Shown in pieces: positions 6,852 through 16,177 of a DNA stretch of 64,000 nucleotides; position 1 is the stretch's first letter; every line of letters begins with the position of its first letter. The translations under genes and the position numbers were made by a program. A model generated the notes under the pieces. The model worked only from the letters and a program-made list of their open reading frames with translations, did not search any database and had not been told where the DNA came from. This DNA comes from Pseudahrensia aquimaris (lineage in GTDB: Bacteria; Pseudomonadota; Alphaproteobacteria; Rhizobiales; Rhizobiaceae), in contig NZ_JBHTJV010000002.1 in assembly GCF_042676045.1 (NCBI RefSeq), positions 186,001 through 250,000 on the forward strand, written 5' to 3'.

Positions 6852-9533
6852 ATGGAAAACGTTATTATTCGCTACTCCGAAGGCCACGATAATCTTGGAA
6901 AGGTTAAGAACGTCGAGAAATCGTGGGGCGACTTCAAGAAAATGCTATCCCAGCCTGCTCGCACAAAAGAAAGTTATGTGGATTATATTAGGCTTTCGGT
7001 CGCCGAAAAGCTCAAACTAAAGCAGGCCAGCGGCTTCTTTTGCGGGGCGTTCTGCAAGAACGGATCGCGTCGTAAGGAGAACGTCGGCGACCGAGTAATT
7101 CTGACGCTCGATCTCGACGAAAACGCCAAAGCAGTGCTTGATTCCTATCAGAATGGCACCAATCAAATCTGCCAAGCCGAAAGCTTCATCCAGACAACTC
7201 GTTCTCACTCGCCCGATCATCCAAAGTTCCGCATGGTGATTCTGCTCGACCGGTCCATCGACAAAGAAGAACACCAAGCCCTCTCGCGCATCGTGGCGCA
7301 TAAGGTTGACCCGTCTATGCGCTCGATTGACCCTGTGTCTCATCGAATGGCGCAAATGATGTTCAAGCCCACTGCCACCCGCGATGGCGAGTTCATCTTT
7401 CACGAGTGCCGCACAGGAAAGGCGCTGAATGTCGATAAGGTGTTTGCCGCATTCAAGAGGAAGTCCGGCGACTGGCGCGACGTGTCCCTGTTGCCGAAGA
7501 ATCCCGAACACGAAGACATGCTCCGTGATACGATGGAGAAAGCGGAAGACCCGTGGGCCAAGGACGGCCCCGTCGGCACGTTCTGCCGCGCGTGGCCAAT
7601 CGAAGACCTCATCGCAGAGCATCTGGCTGAATTCTACTACGCCGTTGATGACGATACCGGGTCAGAGCCTCGTTACACCCCTGTCGGATCATCCGGGGCG
7701 GCTGGCGTGGTCGTCTACGAAGACGGTCGTTTCATCTACAGCAACCACACGACCGACCCCATCGCCGGGATGAACGTGAACGCATGGGACTTATACCGTC
7801 TTTGCAAGTTCGCCGATCTAGACGACGGCGTAGACAACCGGACCAGCGTGGGCAATCTGCCTTCATCCAAAGCGATGCTCAAGTTCGTTCAAGGCGAACC
7901 GAGATACCGACAGCAAGCTATCGACGAAAAATATGATTTTGACGAAGAACTCGACAACGCTTTCTCGGACGAGGATGTCGCCGACGCTGAATTCACCAAT
8001 GACGAAAGCGAGCGAAAACTCTCCAACTCACCAACCAGCGCTACAGAGCCGCAACAAGACCAATCCATTTTTAATCCGCGCTGGTTCCAAGAAGACATAG
8101 AGTTCGACGCGCAAAGCAAAATTAAAAACACGCTGCCAAACACATGGCGTATTTTGGCTAACGATAATCGGACCCGGGGCAAGTTGGCTCTCAACGAATT
8201 TACTGGTCAGCCGGTGGTTCGTGATACCATTGATCCCAAGATCGACGGCGTTGCCAAGTTCCATTGCCTCGACAAGATGAATGGAACGATGCTTACTGAC
8301 AAATTTGATGCGATGCTGCGTTGCATATTGTCCGAGGCAATCAAGAAACCCAAATACGCAATGAACCCTCGGCAGCTTGATCTGAAAGAGGCCGTAATGA
8401 CGGTCGCTGAATACAAGAAATTTCACCCAATTCGTGACCTGCTCAATTCGCTTACTTGGGACGGCGTAGAGCGCCTTAAGACTGTGTTGCACCGCTACAT
8501 GGGGACACCAGATGACGCCTATCATCGCGAAGTGTTCATGATTTGGCTGGTAGCCCTAGTAGTGCGGCAGTTCGAACCGGGTGCAAAATTCGACCAAATG
8601 ATCGTCCTTGAAGGGGTTGAAGGCGGCGAGCGTAAATCCACTTTTTGCGAAAAACTAGCGCTCGACAAATACCATGTTGATGTGAACTGTGACCTTTCCG
8701 ACTCGGCTAAAGTTGTCGAAAAGATCGCCGGGTGCATGGTTGGCGAATTTGCGGAAATGAAGTCGCACAATAAGACCGACTCAGAGACCATTAAGTCGAT
8801 GCTGTCTCGAAATGTAGAGCAAGTGCGTCTTGCCTACGCAAAGCGCCCGGAGACCTATCTACGGCAAACGGTGTTCATCGGCACAACTAATAAGACTGCT
8901 TACCTCAAAGACCCGTCAGGCGCTCGTCGCTATTGGCCTGTGCGCGTAATGAAAACGAGAGACGATCCTATCGACACCGAAGCGTTCGAAGAGGAATACC
9001 CGCAGCTACTCGCGGAAGCCGTTCATCTCTATCGCGAAAAGCGAAGGGCGAAACCGACGGGCAGTCTCCGTCTTGACTTGCAATCTGAGGAAGCGCGTGC
9101 CGAACAACGGCTCAAAGTTAAAATCGCCGACCAAGAGACGCCGGAAAAAGTGCTAGCTGGTCAAATTGACGAGTGGATGCTCACGCCAACCACCAAAGCC
9201 AATATCTTGGGCGGTGAGGAAAACTTCGCCGACGAGGATGACGAGACGCAGTGCCTACGCATCCGCACATGCGGAAAAGAAATCGCAGTGGAGGTCATGG
9301 AGAAATCCAATATGACATTGCTTGACAGCTACCAAATCTCAGCAGCGGTAGAACTCTGCAAAACGCTACGGCAAACTGGTGTCCAGAAACGATTCCCAAA
9401 GGGGTATGGAAAGCAGCGCGAATATCTATTCGCAATTGATACGCCCACTCCAAAAGAAATGGCTCTTGGCTATAGGGAGATAACGGATAGCAATTCCGCC
9501 GTTCCGCTTGGCGTTCCGCATAACGAGGACTGA
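6852..9533 (+). CDS. Primase-helicase with VirE/VapE-type ATPase domain
   Basis: An 893-aa two-part replication protein. The N-terminal half resembles an archaeo-eukaryotic primase/polymerase fold, with a DLD metal-binding motif at residues 87-89 (LTLDLDEN) and a His-containing strand later. The C-terminal half is a virulence-associated E-type superfamily 3-like ATPase: Walker A GVEGGERKST (588-597), an acidic Walker B in GCMVGEFAEM, then FIGTTN and a GARRYWPV arginine region. Such proteins replicate satellites and small integrative elements after excision. The acidic linker (about 365-405) is probably disordered. A repeat-rich non-coding region follows directly. Confidence 0.88.
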   Translation: MENVIIRYSEGHDNLGKVKNVEKSWGDFKKMLSQPARTKESYVDYIRLSVAEKLKLKQASGFFCGAFCKNGSRRKENVGDRVILTLDLDENAKAVLDSYQNGTNQICQAESFIQTTRSHSPDHPKFRMVILLDRSIDKEEHQALSRIVAHKVDPSMRSIDPVSHRMAQMMFKPTATRDGEFIFHECRTGKALNVDKVFAAFKRKSGDWRDVSLLPKNPEHEDMLRDTMEKAEDPWAKDGPVGTFCRAWPIEDLIAEHLAEFYYAVDDDTGSEPRYTPVGSSGAAGVVVYEDGRFIYSNHTTDPIAGMNVNAWDLYRLCKFADLDDGVDNRTSVGNLPSSKAMLKFVQGEPRYRQQAIDEKYDFDEELDNAFSDEDVADAEFTNDESERKLSNSPTSATEPQQDQSIFNPRWFQEDIEFDAQSKIKNTLPNTWRILANDNRTRGKLALNEFTGQPVVRDTIDPKIDGVAKFHCLDKMNGTMLTDKFDAMLRCILSEAIKKPKYAMNPRQLDLKEAVMTVAEYKKFHPIRDLLNSLTWDGVERLKTVLHRYMGTPDDAYHREVFMIWLVALVVRQFEPGAKFDQMIVLEGVEGGERKSTFCEKLALDKYHVDVNCDLSDSAKVVEKIAGCMVGEFAEMKSHNKTDSETIKSMLSRNVEQVRLAYAKRPETYLRQTVFIGTTNKTAYLKDPSGARRYWPVRVMKTRDDPIDTEAFEEEYPQLLAEAVHLYREKRRAKPTGSLRLDLQSEEARAEQRLKVKIADQETPEKVLAGQIDEWMLTPTTKANILGGEENFADEDDETQCLRIRTCGKEIAVEVMEKSNMTLLDSYQISAAVELCKTLRQTGVQKRFPKGYGKQREYLFAIDTPTPKEMALGYREITDSNSAVPLGVPHNED

Positions 9534-9673
9534 AATCAAACCGATTATCACGCTAGTGGAACGAGAACAGGATTTGATCAATTTTTTTGGAATTTGAGGA
9601 ATCGGAGACCAGTGACTGATATGTTGTCATTTCACCTGCTTACCCACCCCCACTATTTTGAAAAATATGTTAT

Positions 9674-9729
9674 CTCGTTCCAAGGGATAAAATAATTGAT
9701 TAAAATCAATGCTTTGAATTTGGAACGAG
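9674..9729. repeat. Nested inverted repeats around an AT-rich core
   Basis: The outer arms CTCGTTCCAA (9674-9683) and TTGGAACGAG (9720-9729) are perfect 10-bp inverted repeats. Inside the 36-bp AT-rich spacer is a second palindrome, ATTGATT-AA-AATCAAT (9695-9710). The geometry suits protein binding and strand opening rather than a terminator. Confidence 0.7.
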
Positions 9730-9757
9730 TGTCCACTGGTCTTGTTCTTTCTGTTCC

Positions 9758-9815
9758 AAGCGCAACAAGTTCAAATGCGCTTCGAGAAACACCCCTTTTG
9801 AACTTGTTAGCGCTT
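9758..9815. repeat. Long inverted repeat, 18-bp arms
   Basis: The left arm AAGCGCAACAAGTTCAAA (9758-9775) is matched by the reverse complement of 9797-9815, which differs only by one extra T. The loop is 21 bases. No T-run follows on either strand, so an intrinsic terminator is unlikely. Confidence 0.75.
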
Positions 9816-9863
9816 GTCGGGCGCTAGGGCCATAAAACAAAAATGTTGATGCCGGAAAAAGCC

Positions 9864-9898
9864 AAAAAATTGTTTTCGGTAGGGGCTCAGCGCACCCC
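9864..9898 (-). terminator. Possible terminator of mod-res
   Basis: On the minus strand, downstream of the res stop, GGGG...CCCC (9898-9895 with 9885-9882) forms a short GC stem. It is followed after eleven bases by six T residues (9869-9864). The stem is short and the T-run is late, so this is only a candidate. Confidence 0.35.
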
Positions 9899-9955
9899 CC
9901 GTCTTCGTAAATACCCAACAAGGACCCGAAGCGAAGCACGACTTCGGTGTGTCAC

Positions 9956-12655
9956 CTAGCTTGAGACAGGGGCACCCAGAGCCTCTTGCTCGAATGCCTC
10001 TTTGAAGTCTGTGTTGGTTGGTCCTTCTTCATTAAAGAACGGCAGCCCGAAGACCTCATAGTCCCTGCCTTGAAAGACGGTTTCCAATCTCGCTTCAGCG
10101 CGCACATTTGCGAGAAAGCCTTGCTTCCAGTCATCCTGCGGTCGCAACTGGTCGCCCTTCGGTTCAATGAAGAGTTGCAAAATTGTGCTGGCCTCCTCTC
10201 CCTGCTTGCGGAGGAAGAGAACGAAGTCCGGTTCAAATGCCCTGCCTGTCTCGAAGTCGAAGAGCTTCAGCGCTTTCTCGTTGCGAACGAGATAAAAGGC
10301 GTCATAAACCTCATGCAAGCGCGCCGCCTGATCGTTCACGAATTTGATGAAGTGCTTTTCCTGATCGGTGCCATAGCTTTCCTCATAGACGTGCCAGTCC
10401 TTCGCACTTAGGTCGATCTGATCTGTTCCCGGCACATTGCTTTCGTCCCATCGTCGCCCCGTCTCGCCTTGGATGCCTAACTTCAATGTCTTGTCTGTGA
10501 AGCGGTCGCTGATCTTGTAGGGTTTGAAGTCTTTGGTGCCGATGTATTCGACATTCTCCTGTTTCACCCCGCTTTCAATTTGCCCCAAAACGTAGTGTGC
10601 GATGTCCAGTTTTTGTCGTGCGGTCAGGGTGTCTAAGTCCTCAGGCAACCCCTGCACGCTGACCCTCACGTTTCCAAGGTAATGTTCCGAGGTGATAAAT
10701 TCGCCAGCGCTGGTAAGCCGTGGAAAATTAGAGTGCAGATTGACGAAATGGAAAAACTCATTGGCGTCCATCGCGAAGCCTATGATTGCTCTTCCAAAAT
10801 CGGCAAGTTTGAAATCTCGTGAAATAGGCGCTTTTGCACTGGGAGTGAGCTTCAGTGCTCCGCCTCCAAAAGCGGCTGCTTCGGTCACGCGGCCTGTCAT
10901 CAAAGTTGGATAGGTGAAAGAGCTTTCAATCTTGTAGGCGTCCAACCCAGCAACGTCGTCGCGGGGGTTCTTAATTCGGTCATTCACCCAAACATGGTCA
11001 TCGCGATACAGGGCGGTTTGCTTAAAGCTGTCTTTGAGACGCAAATGCACGATGCGCGCTGACTCATCCAGCATTCCAGTTTCTCGCAACGCGTTGCGAA
11101 TATCCTGAATGTAACGCGGATTGTGGGAGCAGTGGTAATGCAGCTCTTCCAGAATTCGTAGGGGGTGATCTGCATCGCTATCGTATTTGCGCTTCTCTGC
11201 CACAAGCTCTGCATTATCGGGATCGTCGAAGGCGTAGTAGCGGGTTCCGCGATTGATCGCGTCTACGTCTTTTTTGACGCTGGGCGGGATGAAGGGAAAG
11301 TAGCGCGCGCCACGGCCAATCAACTGAGCCTCGGCCATTGTGGTCTTACCCACTTTGTTGGCCTTGCCATCTCGCGTGTCATACAAACGCACGATGTCGA
11401 AAAGGTTGAGAACATCCCAGCCTTCATTCAATTTATCGACTGCGAAAATTACCCGTATCTCGTTGCCCCGATCCTCAAGGGCGTTCAATTCGATCTGCCT
11501 ATTTTCCAAGTCTTTGGGATTGTTGACGTTCACTACCTTCTCGGGCGCGAAATCGACACGCAGCTCACGCGCAAAATCCGCCCCGCTCATGGCCCGTTCG
11601 TCCATGATGAACGTGAACGCGCGGGATAGCGTCGTATCGTCCTGAGACGCCTTTCTCAGCGCTTCCACTGCCTCCCCATTCACGGCCTCCACCATAGCGA
11701 TAAAGGCTGCTTCGTTATCGGCACTTTCTTTAATCGTTTTTGACTTCATCAAAATGACTGGCTTGCAGTGCAGCCCGTGCGCCTCAGCGACCTTGCGGCG
11801 ATATTGACTTAGGACCACCGCCTGCATCATGCGCTCAGATGGCGGCAAGTCTGCTTGCCTCAATTCAATGTCTTTGGAATAGCCATCTTCTCTAAATTCG
11901 CGCAGTGAATAATCGTAGAGAATCTTGTCGTGATACTTGTCACGAATGGCCTCGTGGCTCAGGTCTACCGTTGCCGTGAATTCAAGCAGCATGTTCTCGG
12001 GGTGCTGCTTGAATATCTCCGATACCGTGCTTTCCCAGCTGGCCTTATCCTCAGCTTCACCCTTGGTCAGTGTTTTCTTGGTCTCTGCGTTGAGGTGGTG
12101 CGCTTCGTCCGAAATCATGACCACTTTGTAGTCGCGAAAATCTTCGATTGTGACCGAATTCTCTTTGGGTGCCTGCATTCTCGTGTGCAGACCTTGGATC
12201 GTCGTGAAATGGATGTTGATAGACTCATCATTCGCCCCATCGAAGGTCTCAACCGCACGGATATCAACTAGCTTGTCATCAATTCGCAAAGCGGACGCGA
12301 AGAGATGTTTGGCTGAAGCTGGATTCAGGAAATTATCTTTGGTCTTTTCGATGATTTGGGCAGAGTTCACGAAGAACAAGAAATTGCGATAGCCACGCCG
12401 GTAAAGGTCAAGGATGAGACCGGCCATCAACACGGTTTTGCCGCTACCTGTCGCCATGTGGAACAGCAGGTGCGGGTTTGTGGGCCGTTGCGGGAAGTCG
12501 TCGATGTAATAGAGCCACCGCTCAATCGCTGTCGTCTGATACGGCCTGAGTTCGATCTGCTTGGCGAGGTTGTCTGTAACGTGTTCAGGAATAGTCTTCT
12601 TGAGCAAACCAAGTTCGACTGCCCCGTTCAGCTTTTCATTGAGGGTTTGGCTCAT
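9956..12655 (-). CDS. res: Type III restriction enzyme, Res subunit
   Basis: An 899-aa superfamily 2 helicase-nuclease. It has an RPYQ Q-motif, Walker A ATGSGKT (68-74), DEAH (183-186), FTATVD (motif III), a late GRGAR motif VI, and a C-terminal PD-(D/E)xK nuclease made by PD (809-810) and EPK (831-833). With Mod it cleaves DNA after meeting inversely oriented unmethylated sites, using ATP. Its start overlaps the stop of mod by 4 bp (ATGA), so the two are translationally coupled. The length is normal for Res, and all motifs look intact. Confidence 0.95.
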   Translation of the reverse strand: MSQTLNEKLNGAVELGLLKKTIPEHVTDNLAKQIELRPYQTTAIERWLYYIDDFPQRPTNPHLLFHMATGSGKTVLMAGLILDLYRRGYRNFLFFVNSAQIIEKTKDNFLNPASAKHLFASALRIDDKLVDIRAVETFDGANDESINIHFTTIQGLHTRMQAPKENSVTIEDFRDYKVVMISDEAHHLNAETKKTLTKGEAEDKASWESTVSEIFKQHPENMLLEFTATVDLSHEAIRDKYHDKILYDYSLREFREDGYSKDIELRQADLPPSERMMQAVVLSQYRRKVAEAHGLHCKPVILMKSKTIKESADNEAAFIAMVEAVNGEAVEALRKASQDDTTLSRAFTFIMDERAMSGADFARELRVDFAPEKVVNVNNPKDLENRQIELNALEDRGNEIRVIFAVDKLNEGWDVLNLFDIVRLYDTRDGKANKVGKTTMAEAQLIGRGARYFPFIPPSVKKDVDAINRGTRYYAFDDPDNAELVAEKRKYDSDADHPLRILEELHYHCSHNPRYIQDIRNALRETGMLDESARIVHLRLKDSFKQTALYRDDHVWVNDRIKNPRDDVAGLDAYKIESSFTYPTLMTGRVTEAAAFGGGALKLTPSAKAPISRDFKLADFGRAIIGFAMDANEFFHFVNLHSNFPRLTSAGEFITSEHYLGNVRVSVQGLPEDLDTLTARQKLDIAHYVLGQIESGVKQENVEYIGTKDFKPYKISDRFTDKTLKLGIQGETGRRWDESNVPGTDQIDLSAKDWHVYEESYGTDQEKHFIKFVNDQAARLHEVYDAFYLVRNEKALKLFDFETGRAFEPDFVLFLRKQGEEASTILQLFIEPKGDQLRPQDDWKQGFLANVRAEARLETVFQGRDYEVFGLPFFNEEGPTNTDFKEAFEQEALGAPVSS

Positions 12656-14628
12656 TTGCCTAACCCATAGAAGGAGCGTGTTGCGGTGATGTCCTCTTCC
12701 GAGATGTCGAAATCCGCATCATCAAGTGAGCCGAGATTGACGTAGAGGTGGTTTGCGTCAAGGCAGTCCATCAATACGCGCTTGGCGTCGTCTAACGGGA
12801 GGGCGGCAAAGTCGTCGGTTTCGAAGCTGCTCAGGTCTACGTCATAGCGCAGATAGCCGGTGGCTTGGATGTCGGCATGGATGGTTTGCAGCGTGGCGAT
12901 GTCCTGCGCCGCTTCGATCCGGTCCGCGAAGGAAGAGTTGGACGCCGCGAGTTCGGCATAGACAAACGAGCCGCCGCCTTGCCACTCGACTTGCTCTGAA
13001 ATACCGGTGGCATCTCCTGCGATTACGTTCGTCAATCGCGGCATTGGCAACCCAGTTATATAGTCAAGTTGCTCGGTTGTGATCCATCGTCGGCCCATCT
13101 TGTGCGCTACGGCGGCGGTGGTGCCGGAACCTGCAAAACTGTCCAGTACCAAGTCACCTTTAACCGTTAGGTGGTCCAAGAGAAAGCGCACTAGCGCTTC
13201 TGGTTTTTTCCCACTGCGAAGTTCAACACCGCCCTCGCCCCGGCAGTTACCAAAGCTACCAGCCATGTCTTTGAAGTTCTCAATCGGAGTGGTCGATGTT
13301 GCGTCTGCGTTTTCCAACTGATCGCTTGGCACGCCCTGAAAATACTTGCCCTTCGTCGCGCCATCGCGCTTTGGCCCTGTAAAGTAGCGATAATCATGGT
13401 CATCGGAACCAATATCGAAGACCTTGTAAACCGCTCCCAGACCATCTTGGGCAGATCGGCCTTGCAGGTAGTCTCTGAAGAACCGCCCAGATGAGTTGCC
13501 ATCCAGAATACTGCCGGTGGCCCAAATCTCTTTGCGTCCATCCTCTGATGGACTTCCCTTCTTTAGCTGGATTTCATTGGGTGAGAACTTAATCACTCTC
13601 TTTCCACCAAGTTCCATTTCAGTCCCGCCCGCCTTTTCAGCAAAGTACCAGACATATTTTTCAAGGTCTTTTTGCTTCGTGGGCAGGATCGGTTTTGCAA
13701 CTTCAGTCCTGCGGTAAAGATGAACCATCTCAATTTGTTTGTGGAAATCCATGTCTTGAGTAAGTGTCTTGTCTGCATATCGAACCTGCACATAAAGCGT
13801 GCTTAGATAGTTCTCAGCGCCAAACACCTCGTCCATTAAAACGCGAAGATAGTGGCCTTCATTGTCATCCGCCTGACAGCAAAAGAACCCATCTCGGCTA
13901 AGCAAATCCCGCGCCACTTCAAGCCGGTTCCGCATAAACGTCAGCCAAGCCGAATGATTGAACCGGTCGTTGTACCGAAACCCGTCATTGCCGGTGTTAT
14001 AGGGCGGGTCAATATAGATCAGCTTCACCTCGCCCGCATAGCGCGCTTTCAGCGAGTGCAGTGCCAGCAGGTTGTTGCCCTTGATAAGCAGGTTGTCATA
14101 CTCCGACACCTCGCCCACGGGCTTGGCCTTGCCTGCCAACACGGCCTCGCCATCCCAGCGTTCCCAGCCGGTCAGAACCTTGGGTTCAAATAGCCGCGTG
14201 ATGTCGTCGGGGGCTAGTGTAGTGTTCCAAAACACCTCATTGCGGCCCCGGTCCTCTTTCGTCATGCCGCCTTCGAGCACGCAATCCTTGTAGGGCCACG
14301 CCAGCACCACGTCGCGCGACTGGCTTATGTAATCGCCACGCCCATCAGTGAGGCCAATGCGGTTCTTGAAGGTCGTATAGCTATCCGGGAGGAAAGCCTT
14401 GTTGGACACGAATTCCTGAAACTTCACCTTGTCAAAAACGAGCGCCCCTGCCACCGGCGTAAAGAAATGGTCTTTAATCGTGTCGGACTGCATCAATAGT
14501 TCCAAGAGCCGCACATCCATATTCAGCGCCGCTTCGATCACCGCATTCTTGAGAATCGCCCCGTCCGAAATGAACGCCTGCTCAGCCTGAAGAAGCTCCG
14601 TTAGGTCACTCAATAAATTCTGCACCAA
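12652..14628 (-). CDS. mod: Type III DNA N6-adenine methyltransferase, Mod subunit
   Basis: A 658-aa beta-class methyltransferase. DPPY lies at 207-210 (IDPPYNTGNDGF) and the AdoMet-binding FAGSGTT at 498-504. The roughly 290 residues between them hold the target recognition domain. The order DPPY before FxGxGT is diagnostic of the beta class used in type III systems. Mod recognises an asymmetric site, methylates adenine on one strand and is required for Res activity. The start is TTG at 14628 or GTG at 14625, both downstream of GGGGAG. No simple-sequence tract that would suggest phase variation was seen. Confidence 0.95.
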   Translation of the reverse strand: MVQNLLSDLTELLQAEQAFISDGAILKNAVIEAALNMDVRLLELLMQSDTIKDHFFTPVAGALVFDKVKFQEFVSNKAFLPDSYTTFKNRIGLTDGRGDYISQSRDVVLAWPYKDCVLEGGMTKEDRGRNEVFWNTTLAPDDITRLFEPKVLTGWERWDGEAVLAGKAKPVGEVSEYDNLLIKGNNLLALHSLKARYAGEVKLIYIDPPYNTGNDGFRYNDRFNHSAWLTFMRNRLEVARDLLSRDGFFCCQADDNEGHYLRVLMDEVFGAENYLSTLYVQVRYADKTLTQDMDFHKQIEMVHLYRRTEVAKPILPTKQKDLEKYVWYFAEKAGGTEMELGGKRVIKFSPNEIQLKKGSPSEDGRKEIWATGSILDGNSSGRFFRDYLQGRSAQDGLGAVYKVFDIGSDDHDYRYFTGPKRDGATKGKYFQGVPSDQLENADATSTTPIENFKDMAGSFGNCRGEGGVELRSGKKPEALVRFLLDHLTVKGDLVLDSFAGSGTTAAVAHKMGRRWITTEQLDYITGLPMPRLTNVIAGDATGISEQVEWQGGGSFVYAELAASNSSFADRIEAAQDIATLQTIHADIQATGYLRYDVDLSSFETDDFAALPLDDAKRVLMDCLDANHLYVNLGSLDDADFDISEEDITATRSFYGLGK

Positions 14629-14909
14629 GCTGTCTCCCCACTGTGCGCTCAGACAAGCTTTGCCTCAGAGGTCCGAGAAAATCCAGAACAATTAAACTGG
14701 GAACTGCAGAGAGGGAAATTCTCAAAATTATTGGTCCATGACCTTTATTGGCATGAATTGAGAAGTTGGCCGGAATTCTAATCCTCGTACTATTGATCGA
14801 AGATCAGTAATTCTTGGTCAAATATCTTGTAGAAAAGGGCGCACCTTGCAAAAATCCTGAAATAGTTGTGCGATGTAAGCCTAGCGACGCGGTAAGGAGG
14901 AAACCATCA

Positions 14910-15461
14910 GTGCATTGGATGAAAGTCGTTTTTTTGGCACTGCTTATGGGCTTCAGCAGTCACGCCTATAGCCGGAATCTTCCCGTTGAAATCTATTTGG
15001 TGAATGAGCGCGACCTTTGCTCCGCTGACCCGTTCAAAGACTGCAAGAAGCTGAACAAAAAAAATTTCGAAAGCGTGCTTGAGCAAGTGTTGGAAAATTC
15101 GCAAGAGAGGATTTCATTGCAGGTTCTACCTCGAAAAGTTTCGACAGGAGACCCGGAATCCGTACGTTCCTTCTTCACCTCCGTTAGGGCATACAACCGG
15201 CGGATTAGCTCGAAGGAATTTGAAGGGTCGAATTACCGAGCGGCGCTCTTTGTTTTCGACCTTAGCAATTACTCTGCAGGGCGCGTCGCTATTAGTCGAA
15301 AAGCGCAAATTGAAGGCGGCAACGCCCCGCCGGTGGTGACACGTAATCCCGGCAGGCGCTTTGTGCATTGGTACAACGCGCACTTCTTGGACCCGGGAAA
15401 CAAAGCACTGTTCACCTTCGAAATAGACGGTGAGAAGTTTGATTTTAGGTTTGTCAGGTGA
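14910..15461 (+). CDS. Exported protein of unknown function, first gene of a two-gene module
   Basis: 183 aa; I do not recognise the family. GTG at 14910 is chosen because AAGGAGG ends nine bases upstream; an ATG three codons later is also possible. The N-terminus (MKVVFLALLMGFSSHAYS) is a signal peptide or membrane anchor. The mature part has two close cysteines (DLCSADPFKDC), a mixed alpha/beta region and a C-terminal strand pair (ALFTFEIDGEKFDFRF). The stop overlaps the next gene's start (GTGA), so the two products are probably made together. It sits between the type III R-M pair and the right island end and is divergent from mod. Confidence 0.75.
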   Translation: MHWMKVVFLALLMGFSSHAYSRNLPVEIYLVNERDLCSADPFKDCKKLNKKNFESVLEQVLENSQERISLQVLPRKVSTGDPESVRSFFTSVRAYNRRISSKEFEGSNYRAALFVFDLSNYSAGRVAISRKAQIEGGNAPPVVTRNPGRRFVHWYNAHFLDPGNKALFTFEIDGEKFDFRFVR

Positions 15462-16138
15462 ATAGAGAGTGGTTTCGGCAGCAATTTGTTGAGAAAATCG
15501 TGCTCGGCGCGATGGCTGGGGCAGTGCTGATTCTGGTCAGCTACCAACACAGCACAATCCAAAACCGAAACGCCACAATTCTTAGTCAGTCGAACACTAG
15601 CGTTGAATTTTACGAGCGCCAATTCGAGAAGGCGTCTGAGGCGGTCCAAAAGGCGATTTTTTTGCTGCGGTTCTGGGATGCTGAACCGCTTAATACCGAG
15701 CAGGATAAGAAGACTAACCGGGCAGACGCCAAGCGCTTAATTATCGAAGTGAGTTCGAATTTCTTTGTTCACACCTCCGGATTTGAAGAGTCTGAATTGA
15801 GGAACGCCTTGAACAAGTGTCGATCCGTATTCTCCAATAGGCTCACTCCAGATTTGGTTTCCGACTTCGCTTCAGGCTCCAAAAATCCGGAAGAGGTCAT
15901 TAACGCTTTGCAGGATTGTCATGCGGAGGCTGTGAGGAAAGTTGGTGGGTTTGTCGCTGACAAAGTTGGCGACAAGGTTTACTCTTTGGAGAAAGATCAG
16001 AGAGTTACGATCTTGGGCTTCGGAGTCGATCACTCGGTCATTTGGATTTTGGGTTTTCTATCCGCTGTTGGCGTTTTCTTCGCTTATCTGTATTGGACTT
16101 CTAGAGAAAGCGATGTGCCGACACGTTCGGAAAATTGA
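15458..16138 (+). CDS. Two-TM membrane protein of unknown function, second gene of the module
   Basis: 226 aa; I do not recognise the family. It starts at GTG 15458, overlapping the previous stop by 4 bp. One membrane helix lies near residues 14-30 (VLGAMAGAVLILVSY) and another near 195-215 (VIWILGFLSAVGVFFAYLYW). Between them is a mainly helical domain of about 165 residues with two cysteines (NKCRSVF and QDCHAEA), and a short polar tail follows. The topology suggests a periplasmic domain with both termini inside, so it could contact the exported partner. This is inferred from hydrophobicity alone. Confidence 0.75.
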   Translation: MNREWFRQQFVEKIVLGAMAGAVLILVSYQHSTIQNRNATILSQSNTSVEFYERQFEKASEAVQKAIFLLRFWDAEPLNTEQDKKTNRADAKRLIIEVSSNFFVHTSGFEESELRNALNKCRSVFSNRLTPDLVSDFASGSKNPEEVINALQDCHAEAVRKVGGFVADKVGDKVYSLEKDQRVTILGFGVDHSVIWILGFLSAVGVFFAYLYWTSRESDVPTRSEN

Positions 16139-16177
16139 CTCCCGTATACCCTTGTTTCTTCGTTCGCGCAGACGAAT

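Larger units (their letters stand above)
9534..9955. other. Repeat-rich non-coding region between primase and res, candidate origin
   Basis: This 422-bp stretch has no convincing gene; a 77-codon minus frame across it is built largely of the repeats. It contains three GGAACGAG octamers (9558-9565, inverted at 9674-9681, 9722-9729), nested inverted repeats (9674-9729), a long imperfect hairpin (9758-9815) and an AT-rich core. Its position behind a primase-helicase gene is where satellites often keep their origin. The role is inferred. Confidence 0.5.

Noticed and set aside
9706..9939. 77-codon minus frame downstream of res
   Set aside because: It is largely composed of the inverted repeats of the non-coding region, has no ribosome site and no recognisable protein features.
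12652..14628. Phase-variable repeat tract in mod
   Set aside because: Some type III mod genes carry simple-sequence repeats that switch expression. No tetra- or pentanucleotide run or long homopolymer was found here.
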